Below are positions 7,413 to 16,563 of a DNA stretch of 64,000 nucleotides, piece after piece. Source of the DNA: Daejeonella sp. JGW-45 (lineage in GTDB: Bacteria > Bacteroidota > Bacteroidia > Sphingobacteriales > Sphingobacteriaceae). A model generated the notes under the pieces. It was not told where the DNA came from and made no database searches. It saw only the letters and a program-made list of their open reading frames with translations. The DNA is taken from positions 795,287 through 859,286 of the forward strand of contig NZ_JARKNC010000010.1 in NCBI RefSeq assembly GCF_029360805.1. Direction: 5' to 3'. Each line of letters opens with the position of its first letter. Within the stretch, counting starts at the first letter, position 1. Made by a program: the position numbers and the translations under genes.

Positions 7413-10400
7413 CTATACATGAGCGAGTTCAAGTTTTTCTTCTTTTGATTTAAGTTCACTCTGATCATCATCGTGGAAATCCGGGAGTGGTTTATGCTCC
7501 TTTGACCACATGGAGTAGATTGCCGGAATGACGAACAATGTTAATACCAGCGAAAATAATGTACCGCCGATGATGACAATACCCATGCTCATCCTGCTTT
7601 TGGCCGCCGCTCCGAGGGCCATAGCGATAGGCAACGCACCAAGCGCAATGGCCAGACTAGTCATTAAGATAGGCCTTAACCGGGCAATCGACGCCTCTAC
7701 AATGGCCTTCTGTAAAGGTACACCCCGTTCTTTAAGCTGGTTTGCGAACTCGACGATGAGTATACCATTTTTCGTGACGAGTCCTATAAGCATGATCGTA
7801 CCGATCTGACTGAATATATTCCAGGTCTGTCCGAAAAGCCATAAGGACAGGAACGCCCCTGCTACCGCCATTGGAACAGTGATGATGATGATCAATGGAT
7901 CTATGAAACTCTCGAATTGAGCCGCGAGGATAAGGTAAACAAGCAGCAGCGCCAAGCCAAAGGCAAAGAGCGTGTTTGACGAGCTTTCCTCGAAATCTCT
8001 GGATTCCCCTCCTAAAGCTGTCGTAAAGGTGTCGTCTAAAACTTTATCTGCTATCCGGTCCATGGCCTCAATTCCATCGCCGATACTCTTTCCAGGCGCA
8101 AGTCCTGCCGAAACTGTAGCTGACAGAAACCTGTTATTATGATAAAGTTGCGGCGGACTGCTGATTTCTCTGACCGACACCAGGTTATCCAGCTGAATAA
8201 GTTGCCCCTGATTGTTTCTGACAAATGTTGAAGTCAGGTCTAAAGGATCGTCACGATCACTTTTGGCATATTGCCCCAATACCTGGTACTGCTTGCCATT
8301 CATAATAAAATAGCCGAAACGCTGCCCGCTTAGTGCCAGTTGGAGCGATTGGGCAACATCGAGTACAGAAACGCCAAGACTCTGAGCCTTATCGCGATCA
8401 ATGCTGACATTGATTTCGGGTTTGTTGAATTTGAGATTTACGTCGCTGCTTGAAAAAGTTGGATCCTGGGCTGCTTCAGTCATGAATAGCGGAATTTTTT
8501 CCTGCAACTTGGCGAAGTTAGGTGCCTGGATAATGAATTGTATCGGTAATCCCCCCCTCCGGTTCACTGAAATGGTAGGCTGCTCGGTTACAAGTGCGCG
8601 ACCGGAAGTGTACTTCCTGGTCATCTTTGTAAGAGAGCTTGCAATTTCCTGCTGGCTGCGCTCGCGTTCGCCCGGTGATGACAGGCCAATACGCATAAAT
8701 CCCGAGTTTGCAGATCCGGTGCCGCCGAATCCGGGAGATGTATAAACTATATTCACCTCTTTCTCCGGTATCGAATCATTCACCAGCTTTGCCAGATCCA
8801 GCATAAACCTGTCCATGTACTCAAAGGTTGCACCTTCTGGTGCACTGGCCTGTACACTGATAAAACTACGATCGTCATAAGGTGCAGTTTCTTTCTGCAG
8901 GGTAAACCAGAAAAGCACGATCATGCCAATACATACCGCTATGATAGGGAAACTGATCCATCGTTTAGACATAAAACCTTTTAAGGCGTCACCGTATCCC
9001 GTGGTCATCTTTACGAAGTAAGGTTCAGTCATATCATAAAACTTAGACTTCTTCTGTACTCCCGCTTTCATCAGGTAGGCATTCAGCATAGGGGTAAGCG
9101 TCAGCGACACAAATGCGGAGATAAGTACTGCTGCTCCGATGACTATTCCGAATTCCCTGAAGAGCCTGCCAACAAAGCCCTCGAGAAATATAACCGGCAG
9201 GAAAACTGCGGCAAGGGTGACCGATATCGATATGACGGCCCAGAATATTTCGTTCGATCCTTTTATAGCAGCCTCCATAGGCGACATGCCCTCTTCAACC
9301 TTTTTAAAGATATTTTCTGTTACAACTATCCCGTCATCTACAACCAAGCCTGTTGCAAGTACAATAGCTAAAAGCGTCAGTACATTCACCGAAAAGCCGA
9401 AAATGTACATGATGAAAAAGGTAGCTATCAGAGAAACAGGGATGTCAATTAAAGGCCGGAATGCGATGCTCCAGTCCCTGAAGAAAAGATAGATGATCAG
9501 GATCACCAGAATAAGCGAGATTAAAATTGTCTCAGCTACCTCTATAACCGAATTCTTAATAAAGATGGTGTTGTCAATGGCCGGTTTCAGCTCGATATCC
9601 TTAGGAAGCTCCTTTAAGATCTGTTCATACCGTTCATTTACAAGTTTCGCTATCTCAAGATAGTTGGTGCCGGGTTGGGGCGTTATGGCAAGTCCGATCA
9701 TAGGCGTTCCCGACTCCCTCATGACACTCTCCATGTTTTCAGGCGCCAGGATAGCTTCACCCACATCGCTAAAGCGAGTTATCCGGTTTGAGTCTGTTTT
9801 CAGGATCAGGTTATTAAAGCCTTCAACCGTGTTTAAACTACCGATAGTCTTAATTCCAAGCTCTGTATTCTCACCGGTAAGTTTACCCGACGGGAGCTCC
9901 ACGTTCTGCTGGTTCAGTGCATTCCGGATATCAATAGGAGTAAGGCCATAAGCCGACAGTTTGTTTGGATCTATCCATAACCTCATCGCGAACCGTTTTT
10001 CGCCGTATATGCGCAGGCTACTAACTCCCGGAATGGTTTGAAATCGGGGCACTATCGTATTGTCGGCATAGTCACTCAGCTCAAGCGCACTCCGGCGATC
10101 ACTTTTCATGGTAAAGATCACGATCGGCTGTGAGTCGGCATCTTGCTTGGATACAACCGGCGGCGAATCAATATCGTCAGGAAGGCTTCTTGCCGCCTGT
10201 GAAACCTTATCCCTTATATCATTTGCAGCTTCTTCCAGATTCTTGTCGAGTGTGAATTCTACAGAAATATTACTGGACCCCTGGCTGCTTTGGGATGTAA
10301 TGTTCCGGATGCCATCGATTGAATTTATAGCCTTTTCCAGTGGTTCCGTAATCTGGGACTCAATAACATCCGAGTTTGCGCCAGCATAACTTGTCCTCAC

Positions 10401-10538
10401 GGAAATAATAGGAGGATCTATTGAGGGAAATTCCCTGATACCAAGAAAGGTGAAGCCAATAATCCCGAAAAGAACAAGCACGAGGTTCATGACAATAGTC
10501 AGAACCGGTCTTTTTATACTGGTAGATGATAAGCTCAT
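7413..10538 (-). CDS. RND efflux pump inner-membrane permease (AcrB/MexF-like, HAE1)
   Basis: 1041 residues, the usual HAE1 length. It begins with the first transmembrane helix (RPVLTIVMNLVLVLFGIIGF), then a large periplasmic porter domain, TM helices 2-6 with the proton-relay Asp motif (ATGLVVDDGIVVTENIFKKV), a second porter domain from about 560, and TM 8-12 containing LVTKNGILIVEFANQL. It uses the proton gradient to drive export of hydrophobic drugs or similar compounds from the periplasm. The stop lies 27 bp ahead of the TolC gene and its start 5 bp after the adaptor stop. Confidence 0.96.
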   Translation of the reverse strand: MSLSSTSIKRPVLTIVMNLVLVLFGIIGFTFLGIREFPSIDPPIISVRTSYAGANSDVIESQITEPLEKAINSIDGIRNITSQSSQGSSNISVEFTLDKNLEEAANDIRDKVSQAARSLPDDIDSPPVVSKQDADSQPIVIFTMKSDRRSALELSDYADNTIVPRFQTIPGVSSLRIYGEKRFAMRLWIDPNKLSAYGLTPIDIRNALNQQNVELPSGKLTGENTELGIKTIGSLNTVEGFNNLILKTDSNRITRFSDVGEAILAPENMESVMRESGTPMIGLAITPQPGTNYLEIAKLVNERYEQILKELPKDIELKPAIDNTIFIKNSVIEVAETILISLILVILIIYLFFRDWSIAFRPLIDIPVSLIATFFIMYIFGFSVNVLTLLAIVLATGLVVDDGIVVTENIFKKVEEGMSPMEAAIKGSNEIFWAVISISVTLAAVFLPVIFLEGFVGRLFREFGIVIGAAVLISAFVSLTLTPMLNAYLMKAGVQKKSKFYDMTEPYFVKMTTGYGDALKGFMSKRWISFPIIAVCIGMIVLFWFTLQKETAPYDDRSFISVQASAPEGATFEYMDRFMLDLAKLVNDSIPEKEVNIVYTSPGFGGTGSANSGFMRIGLSSPGERERSQQEIASSLTKMTRKYTSGRALVTEQPTISVNRRGGLPIQFIIQAPNFAKLQEKIPLFMTEAAQDPTFSSSDVNLKFNKPEINVSIDRDKAQSLGVSVLDVAQSLQLALSGQRFGYFIMNGKQYQVLGQYAKSDRDDPLDLTSTFVRNNQGQLIQLDNLVSVREISSPPQLYHNNRFLSATVSAGLAPGKSIGDGIEAMDRIADKVLDDTFTTALGGESRDFEESSSNTLFAFGLALLLVYLILAAQFESFIDPLIIIITVPMAVAGAFLSLWLFGQTWNIFSQIGTIMLIGLVTKNGILIVEFANQLKERGVPLQKAIVEASIARLRPILMTSLAIALGALPIAMALGAAAKSRMSMGIVIIGGTLFSLVLTLFVIPAIYSMWSKEHKPLPDFHDDDQSELKSKEEKLELAHV

Positions 10539-10543
10539 AACAT

Positions 10544-11632
10544 TTAGTTTGCTGTTATTTTTACTCGTACCGGACTATCCCGCTTTAATGCCATGATACC
10601 CGTTGTTAAAACGGTGTCGCCTGCTTGTAAGCCCGATGTAACCAGGACTTCTTTTTCCGTGCGGGTGCTGGTTTCGATGATCACCTCTTCAGCTTTGCCA
10701 TTCCGGCTCACAAATACTTTTTTGCCCTGTTCCACCGGGATAATTGCTTCAGAAGGTATCAGGATGGCATCGCTGATGGTAGCAAGCGGGAGGATAACTT
10801 TGGCGAACGAGCCCGGTAACAGATCGCCGGCCGGATTACTCGCCCTGGCCGCTATCTGGAGCGTTCGCGATGTGGCGTTTATGCCTGGATTAATGGCATA
10901 AACCCGCGCAGATTGCTGCTTATCCGAACCTGCAGCGGTGAACTGGATCTCAGATCCGTTGCGCATCTGCTGTGCGTACTTTTCCGGTACTGAAAAGATC
11001 ACTTTGATAGGATCCATACTGATCAGGCTGGCTACAACGGTTGCCGGTGTGATGTATCCGCCAACGGAAACCGACCGAAGACCAATGCGACCGCTGAAAG
11101 GTGCAACTACCACGGTCCTGGATATCTGTGCGCGAATCAATTGTGTGGCAGCTTGCAGTGCCCTTTTATCAGCAAGGGCAATGTCGTACTCTTCCTTACT
11201 TATAGCTTCTTTTTTTAATAACAGTCCGGCCCGGTATTCTGTTTCGGAAGCCAGTTTCTCACGTGTCAGGGCTTGCGACAATTGTGCCTGAAGTTCAATA
11301 TCATTTATTTTAAGCAGCACCTGACCCCTTCTTACATTACTGCCTTCCTGGAAATTAAGAGCCTTGATAACCCCCGCAACCTCTGCTCTGATTTCAATTT
11401 GTTCGTTAGCTTCAAGCGAGCCGGTTACAGAAAGCGAGTTGGAAAAATTCTTAGGTTGTACTACTATACCGTTCACCGGAACCGGGGGAGCTGCAGCGCC
11501 ACCGGGAGCCCCTCCTCTGGCTCCACCTCTGCCGCCAGCGCCAGCCTTTTCACTATTAGCTTTAATTCTGTAGGCTACAAAAGCTCCGAAAAGAAGAATT
11601 AGAAGTGTATATACGATATACCTGGTTTTCAT
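10544..11632 (-). CDS. RND efflux periplasmic adaptor (membrane fusion protein)
   Basis: 362 residues. N-terminal signal/anchor helix (YIVYTLLILLFGAFVAYRI), then a Gly/Ala/Pro-rich linker (residues about 30-50), a biotinyl-lipoyl-like half motif (IRAEVAGVIKALNFQEGSNV), a short helical hairpin, the second lipoyl half (VVAPFSGRIGLRSVSVGGYI) and beta-barrel/membrane-proximal domains. It links the inner-membrane pump to the TolC duct. First of the three pump genes; its ATG overlaps the stop of the small upstream frame at 11629 in an ATGA arrangement. Confidence 0.94.
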   Translation of the reverse strand: MKTRYIVYTLLILLFGAFVAYRIKANSEKAGAGGRGGARGGAPGGAAAPPVPVNGIVVQPKNFSNSLSVTGSLEANEQIEIRAEVAGVIKALNFQEGSNVRRGQVLLKINDIELQAQLSQALTREKLASETEYRAGLLLKKEAISKEEYDIALADKRALQAATQLIRAQISRTVVVAPFSGRIGLRSVSVGGYITPATVVASLISMDPIKVIFSVPEKYAQQMRNGSEIQFTAAGSDKQQSARVYAINPGINATSRTLQIAARASNPAGDLLPGSFAKVILPLATISDAILIPSEAIIPVEQGKKVFVSRNGKAEEVIIETSTRTEKEVLVTSGLQAGDTVLTTGIMALKRDSPVRVKITAN

Positions 11633-11823
11633 ATAAGGTGGTTGTAAATTTGAGTTGAGCGGAGTTGGTTAGGTACAATATTTAAATAATTATCATGGTC
11701 TAGTTCCGTTGAAACTAAAACGTACTGATAGCTGTCTATAGATAAATGAATCAAGCCTTCCGAAAGCTCACCAAAGTGCGTCTTCGCAACAGATGTTAAG
11801 GCTTGGGCAAGAGGCTTTTCCAT
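11629..11823 (-). CDS. Small hypothetical protein overlapping the efflux adaptor
   Basis: 64 residues, beginning MEKPLAQALTSVAKTHFGEL; family not recognised, no signal peptide, no membrane helix. The stop overlaps the adaptor start (ATGA), a coupling arrangement that argues for translation. It sits where a regulator of an efflux operon is often found, but it is too short for a complete TetR or MarR protein and has no clear helix-turn-helix. It could be a leader peptide, a remnant of a regulator, or a chance frame. Confidence 0.35.
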   Translation of the reverse strand: MEKPLAQALTSVAKTHFGELSEGLIHLSIDSYQYVLVSTELDHDNYLNIVPNQLRSTQIYNHLI

Positions 11824-11941
11824 ATACTATGTATACAAAGCTATTTGTAAAGATGTAAATTAAGTTGTTGTAGCAAGTATTTTACAGCTTTGTTCCGGCG
11901 TCGATTTTAAAACTTAAGCTTAAAGGCTAATTTTGAAAATT

Positions 11942-13744
11942 ATGAGATCTGTAACTTTAATTATTTGTATGTCAATAATGACAATTGCCCTAAACGCCCA
12001 GGAAAAAATAGCTTTTAAGGTTTCATTTCCAGCCCCTCAAACTCACTATGCCGAAGTTGAGATGGAGATATCAGGCTTGAAGGGCGACTATATAGATCTT
12101 AAAATGCCGGTATGGACTCCCGGATCCTACCTCATCCGGGAATATGCAAAAAATGTCGAAGCTTTCGGTGCTGTTGGCCCCGGAAACAAGCCCCTGACTT
12201 TCAATAAGGTGAATAAGAACACTTGGCGGGTCAATACTTCTAAAAGCCAGTCAATCAAGGTAAATTACCGGGTATATTCATTTGAAGTTTCCGTCCGAAC
12301 CAGCCTGGTCGACGAATCTCACGCATTTCTATCGCCTGCCGGCCTGTTCTTATACCCTGCAGGGAAACTTAACCTGCCTTCAACCGTAACTGTCGTGCCC
12401 CATTCGTCATGGACTAAAATATCGACCGGACTGGATAAGGTTCCCGGTAAAAGCAATACGTTCGCCGCAGCAGATTTTGACATCCTGTATGATAGCCCTA
12501 TTGAAGTAGGTAATCAGGATATTTTTGAGTTCTCCGCTGCCGGCGTTTCACATGAGGTAGCCATGTATGGGGGTGGAAATTATGACAAGGAGGTGCTGAA
12601 ACGTGATATGGCCAAGATCGTTCACGAACAAACAAAGGTTTTTGGCGTGAACCCGAACAAGCGATATGTATTTATTGTACACAACTTCAATTCGGGTGGC
12701 GGCGGACTTGAACATCTGAATTCGACCGTACTGGGTGCATCCCGAAATGCGTACAACACAGGGCCGGGGCTGCTCCGGTTTTTGGCTCTGGTCTCACATG
12801 AATATTTTCATTTGTGGAACGTCAAACGGCTAAGACCCATCGCATTGGGACCGTTTAATTATGACGAAGAAAATTATACAACCAATTTGTGGATCGCAGA
12901 AGGATTTACGGCCTATTACCAAAACCTGTTTACTACCAGGGCTGGGCTTCAAACTCCGGAGAGTTTTGTTGCCGGACTTGCCACAGCCATTAGCTCTGTT
13001 GAAAACCAACCGGGCAATAAGGTACAATCTGTGAGTGAGTCGAGCTTTGATGCCTGGATCAAGCAATATCGCCCTAATGAGAATTCTGCAAATTCTACGA
13101 TCTCTTATTATAGCAAAGGTTCTTTGATAGCACTCATCCTGGACCTGGAGATCATAAAATCTACGCAAGGCAGGGCTGGCTTGGACGAGGTGATGAAAGC
13201 GATGTACGATGAGTATTACGTCAAACAAAAACGTGGTTACACTGACAAAGAGTTTAAAGATATGGCCGAGAAAATAGCCGGCCATTCCCTGGATAATATT
13301 TATAACGATTATATAAACGATGTGAAGACCATCGATTATAGCAGATACTTCGAATATGCAGGCCTGAAGATCACGAACGCAAATGCTCGAAGCAATGAGC
13401 CTTACCTCGGTGTCACAACCTCCCTAAGAGACGGCAAAATCATTATCACCCAGGTTGCCCGTGGAAGCGGAGCTTGGAATGACGGATTGAACGTTAATGA
13501 TGAGATATTATCTGTTGACGACTATAAGGTCAAAAAGACGACCGCCGGTTCAAACGAGCTGTTTGCTTATATTACGGACAAGCGTGTTGGTGACAAGGTG
13601 AACGTTTCGGTTATCCGCGATGGAATTGAAAAGACCATGGAGGTTTCTTTGTTAAGGAGCCCGGCGCTGCGCTATGTTATTTCAACTGTTGAGAAACCTT
13701 CGGACGCACAGCTGGCCGTGAGGAAAAGATGGTTAAAGCTTTAA
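11942..13744 (+). CDS. M61 family (glycyl aminopeptidase-like) metallopeptidase with PDZ domain
   Basis: 600 residues from the ATG at 11942 (a TTG nine bases upstream is unlikely), with a signal peptide ending ALNAQ. N-terminal beta-rich domain with the WTPGSYLIREYAKNVEAF motif of the M61 family, zinc site HEYFHLWNVKRLRP, downstream zinc-ligand Glu in WIAEGFTAYYQNLF, and a C-terminal PDZ domain (about residues 485-580; ITQVARGSGAWNDGLNVNDE). Known family members are periplasmic aminopeptidases preferring small residues. Transcribed divergently from the efflux operon and closed by the shared terminator at 13745-13774. Confidence 0.93.
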   Translation: MRSVTLIICMSIMTIALNAQEKIAFKVSFPAPQTHYAEVEMEISGLKGDYIDLKMPVWTPGSYLIREYAKNVEAFGAVGPGNKPLTFNKVNKNTWRVNTSKSQSIKVNYRVYSFEVSVRTSLVDESHAFLSPAGLFLYPAGKLNLPSTVTVVPHSSWTKISTGLDKVPGKSNTFAAADFDILYDSPIEVGNQDIFEFSAAGVSHEVAMYGGGNYDKEVLKRDMAKIVHEQTKVFGVNPNKRYVFIVHNFNSGGGGLEHLNSTVLGASRNAYNTGPGLLRFLALVSHEYFHLWNVKRLRPIALGPFNYDEENYTTNLWIAEGFTAYYQNLFTTRAGLQTPESFVAGLATAISSVENQPGNKVQSVSESSFDAWIKQYRPNENSANSTISYYSKGSLIALILDLEIIKSTQGRAGLDEVMKAMYDEYYVKQKRGYTDKEFKDMAEKIAGHSLDNIYNDYINDVKTIDYSRYFEYAGLKITNANARSNEPYLGVTTSLRDGKIIITQVARGSGAWNDGLNVNDEILSVDDYKVKKTTAGSNELFAYITDKRVGDKVNVSVIRDGIEKTMEVSLLRSPALRYVISTVEKPSDAQLAVRKRWLKL

Positions 13745-13774
13745 TAAAAAAAGCAGCTTTAAGCTGCTTTTTTT
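13745..13774 (+). terminator. Bidirectional intrinsic terminator
   Basis: Stem AAAAAAAGCAGC with TTTAAGCTGCTTTTTTT opposite: a perfect GCAGCTT/AAGCTGC stem flanked by A and T runs on both sides, so it works in both directions. It closes the M61 peptidase gene on the plus strand and the convergent beta-barrel gene on the minus strand. Confidence 0.85.
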
Positions 13775-13785
13775 ATTATATATCC

Positions 13786-14259
13786 TTAAAACGTCAGGCG
13801 AATAGCTAAGCCTACGTCACCAGTCCAGAAGTTTGTATCCGGTGTAAGTGCCAGACGCGGACGCCAGTCAACTGCCAGGTTTAGAGGAGCACCGTTAATC
13901 TTATAGTCAAGGCCCAAAACGCCGTCGGCGCTTAAAAACAATTCGCCGTCAAAGTTGTCTGCTTTGTAAGATCCAACACTCGCACCACCACCATAATACC
14001 ATAATAAGCCTGGTGCTCCGCCAATTGGATTGTGAACTTCGTAAAGTCCCGTCAGCAGGACACGCCTGAAATTATTGTTGCTTCTGACAGCCAGCGTAAA
14101 ATCGAGCGCTTTGTTGGCTTGTATAAAGGTTTTAAAACTTACTCCATTGTAGGAGCCTACCCTCACCCCAATAGCATTTTCATAGGATTGGGCGTTGGCG
14201 TTTGATCGCGTAATCAATAGCAGCCCGGCAGTCAGGCATAGTAGTAATAACTTTTTCAT
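13786..14259 (-). CDS. Small outer-membrane beta-barrel protein
   Basis: 157 residues. Signal peptide MKKLLLLCLTAGLLLITRSN with cleavage near NAQ, then alternating beta-strands with aromatic girdles (GVRVGSYNGVSFKTFIQ, LLWYYGGGASVGSY, LNLAVDWRPRLALTPDTNFW) ending in a C-terminal strand with final Phe (VGLAIRLTF), the outer-membrane assembly signature. About eight strands would fit this length. Function unknown; related small barrels are common in Sphingobacteriaceae. Confidence 0.8.
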   Translation of the reverse strand: MKKLLLLCLTAGLLLITRSNANAQSYENAIGVRVGSYNGVSFKTFIQANKALDFTLAVRSNNNFRRVLLTGLYEVHNPIGGAPGLLWYYGGGASVGSYKADNFDGELFLSADGVLGLDYKINGAPLNLAVDWRPRLALTPDTNFWTGDVGLAIRLTF

Positions 14260-14557
14260 AATATGTGTTTGTTGTTTTTTGCACTGCCTTTCAAATACAA
14301 TGCCAGTGCTTAGAGTTTGAATTAAATTTTTTCTTTATAGATAATAATTATACAACGCGGGTTAACTATTAATGGTATTCTCTATATGCAGAAAACCTGA
14401 GCTTTTTTGCTTCAGATCCGCCACCCATATTTATCACGGAAATATTTTTTTCAGTGCCGGGTAAGGTAATGGCTATTAACTCGTTGGTAACTGAGTCAAA
14501 TATACTTCGGGATATATACGGAATCTATTCGAATCTTATTCGGTATTTTCCCTGTTA

Positions 14558-14602
14558 TGTCCGAAGAACATCCGAATAATGTCCGAACAATGTCCGAAGA
14601 AT
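14558..14602. repeat. TGTCCGAAnAA tandem repeat
   Basis: Four imperfect direct copies of an 11-12 bp unit, with a related TTCGAATCTTATTCGG stretch about 25 bp to the left. Could be a regulator-binding array upstream of the acyl-CoA ligase or a simple repeat. Confidence 0.6.
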
Positions 14603-14737
14603 AAGCTGATTATTTAAAAAATGTTTACCTGTAATGTGAGGAAAAATCTTTGCGGAAAGCGGGTAGATTTTATGGAATGAGATTTATCAAGGTTTGCAAT
14701 GAGCTGAACTAAATTTCAGATCAAATTTCTCATACAC

Positions 14738-14767
14738 TTGCTAATTTTCATTAAATTGCTACATTTC
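14738..14767 (+). promoter_or_regulatory. Probable Bacteroidota-type promoter of the acyl-CoA ligase
   Basis: TTG at 14738-14740, exactly 19 bases, then TACATTTC at 14760-14767, one mismatch from the TAnnTTTG minus-7 consensus. It ends 23 bp before the ATG at 14791. Confidence 0.55.
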
Positions 14768-14790
14768 CTTTATCAAGCTAGGTATACGCT

Positions 14791-16563
14791 ATGACTGAAA
14801 TAACCCGGGTTTTCGATCTCCTGAAGCTTTCTGTTGAAAAGTTCGGCAAGGAGGATATAGTTGCTGCTAAAAAGAATGGCCGGTGGGTTAAATATTCAAC
14901 AAAGCATTTTGTTGATGAAGTGGATGCCATCAGCAGGGGCTTGATCGCCAAAGGGATCAGGAAAGATGACAAAGTTGCCATCATGTCGCCTAACAGGCCT
15001 GAATGGAATATATGTGATTTCGGGATCATGCAGATCGGGGCTACTCAGGTTCCCATGTATCCTACCCTGGCAGAGGGCGATATCAAGTTTATTGTAAAAG
15101 ATGCCGGGATCCGCATTGTATTTGTTTCTGACAAGGTGCTGTACGATAAACTGGACCTGGTAAGGACCCGGGATCAGGTTGACTTTGAGATCTATACATT
15201 CGATGAGGTGCCAGGGGTTTCACACTGGAAAGAAATAGTGAACCTGGGTCGGGAAAATGCAACCCTAGACCTCGAGGCATATCGTAGTGAAATTAAGCCG
15301 GATGATCTGTTAACCCTGATCTACACTTCAGGCACAACCGGAACTCCCAAGGGAGTTATGTTAACCCATAATAACCTCGTAAGTAATGTGCGGGAATCGT
15401 CCAGTTTATATCCTCCAGAATTTAAAAAGGCCCTTAGCTTTTTGCCTCTGTCGCATGTATTCGAACGCATGGTGATCTATATGTACCTTTACCTGGGTAT
15501 TTCCGTTTATTACGCTCAGAGTACGGAAACAATTGCAGCAGACATAGCGGATGTTAAACCACATGGCTTCACTACGGTTCCGAGGTTACTGGAGAAGGTG
15601 TACGACCGTATTGTGGAAAAAGGATCGCAATTAACCGGGATCAAGCGTAAGCTGTTCTTTTGGGCCCTGAACCTTGGGCTTAACTATGAAATGGACGGAA
15701 AAAACGGCGTATGGTATGAACTGCAGTTAAAGATCGCCAATAAGCTGATCTTTAATAAATGGCGGGACGCGCTGGGTGGTAATATCTTAGCGATCGTTTC
15801 TGGCGGTGCGGCTTTACAGCCCAGACTGGCACGGGTATTCTGGGCGGCTGGTATGCCTGTGCTGGAAGGTTACGGCCTGACAGAGACCTCTCCTGTAATT
15901 AACGTAAACGGTCTCAGGAAAGGAGAAGCAAAATTTACAACGGTAGGCAGATCGATCAAGGATGTTGAGGTTAAGATCGCTGAAGACGGGGAGATTCTTT
16001 GCAAGGGGCCAAACATAATGAAAGGGTATTACAACCGTCCTGACCTGACTGCAGAGGTGATAGATAAAGATGGGTTTTTCCATACCGGGGATATAGGCGA
16101 AATAGTAGATGGTCAATATCTTCGCATTACAGACCGTAAAAAGGAAATATTTAAGACTGCAGGTGGAAAATATATTGCTCCGCAGATGCTGGAGAATAAG
16201 TTTAAAGAATCTATTTTTATCGAGCAGGTAATTGTGATCGGTGAGAACCAACGCTTCCCTGCAGCTCTGGTATTGCCATCGTTTGCAACACTGGAAAAAT
16301 GGTGTGAACGGAAGGGAATTCCCTATACGGTGAACAAGGAAATGATCGGGGAGCCCAGGGTTATTGAGAAGATCTGGTCGGAGATAGAAAAGTACAACCA
16401 GGAATTCGGGCATTGGGAGCGGGTAAAAAAGATTGAATTGCTTTCAGAGGAGTGGAGTATCGATGGGGGCGAGCTTACACCAAAATTAAGCCTCCGGAGA
16501 AAAGCTATTTTGGAAAAGTACAGAACACAGGTAGAGAAGTTATATAAAAATGCAAGTGAATAA
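14791..16563 (+). CDS. Long-chain fatty-acid--CoA ligase (AMP-forming)
   Basis: 590 residues. Catalyses ATP-dependent activation of long-chain fatty acids to acyl-CoA via acyl-adenylate. Motifs: P-loop-like YTSGTTGTPKGVMLTH, LSFLPLSHVFERMV, adenine-binding EGYGLTETSPVI, hinge-region TGDIGE and DRKKEIFKTAGGKYIAPQ with the C-terminal catalytic Lys domain. Length and motifs match the FadD15/bubblegum-type ligases common in Bacteroidota. It overlaps the gamma-glutamyltransferase gene by 14 bp. It can feed the beta-oxidation operon 3 kb downstream. Confidence 0.94.
   Translation: MTEITRVFDLLKLSVEKFGKEDIVAAKKNGRWVKYSTKHFVDEVDAISRGLIAKGIRKDDKVAIMSPNRPEWNICDFGIMQIGATQVPMYPTLAEGDIKFIVKDAGIRIVFVSDKVLYDKLDLVRTRDQVDFEIYTFDEVPGVSHWKEIVNLGRENATLDLEAYRSEIKPDDLLTLIYTSGTTGTPKGVMLTHNNLVSNVRESSSLYPPEFKKALSFLPLSHVFERMVIYMYLYLGISVYYAQSTETIAADIADVKPHGFTTVPRLLEKVYDRIVEKGSQLTGIKRKLFFWALNLGLNYEMDGKNGVWYELQLKIANKLIFNKWRDALGGNILAIVSGGAALQPRLARVFWAAGMPVLEGYGLTETSPVINVNGLRKGEAKFTTVGRSIKDVEVKIAEDGEILCKGPNIMKGYYNRPDLTAEVIDKDGFFHTGDIGEIVDGQYLRITDRKKEIFKTAGGKYIAPQMLENKFKESIFIEQVIVIGENQRFPAALVLPSFATLEKWCERKGIPYTVNKEMIGEPRVIEKIWSEIEKYNQEFGHWERVKKIELLSEEWSIDGGELTPKLSLRRKAILEKYRTQVEKLYKNASE

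Larger units (their letters stand above)
14260..14790. other. Gene-free stretch with an 11-12 bp tandem repeat and the acyl-CoA ligase promoter
   Basis: No credible gene on either strand. Four degenerate units of the type TGTCCGAAGAA lie at 14558-14602 (TGTCCGAAGAA, CATCCGAATAA, TGTCCGAACAA, TGTCCGAAGAA). The right end holds a promoter-like sequence for the next gene (14738-14767). Between 14340 and 14540 nothing recognisable was seen. Confidence 0.6.

Noticed and set aside
15814-16413. Minus-strand frame of 199 codons within the acyl-CoA ligase gene
   Set aside because: Antisense of a gene with clear AMP-ligase motifs; no family resemblance.
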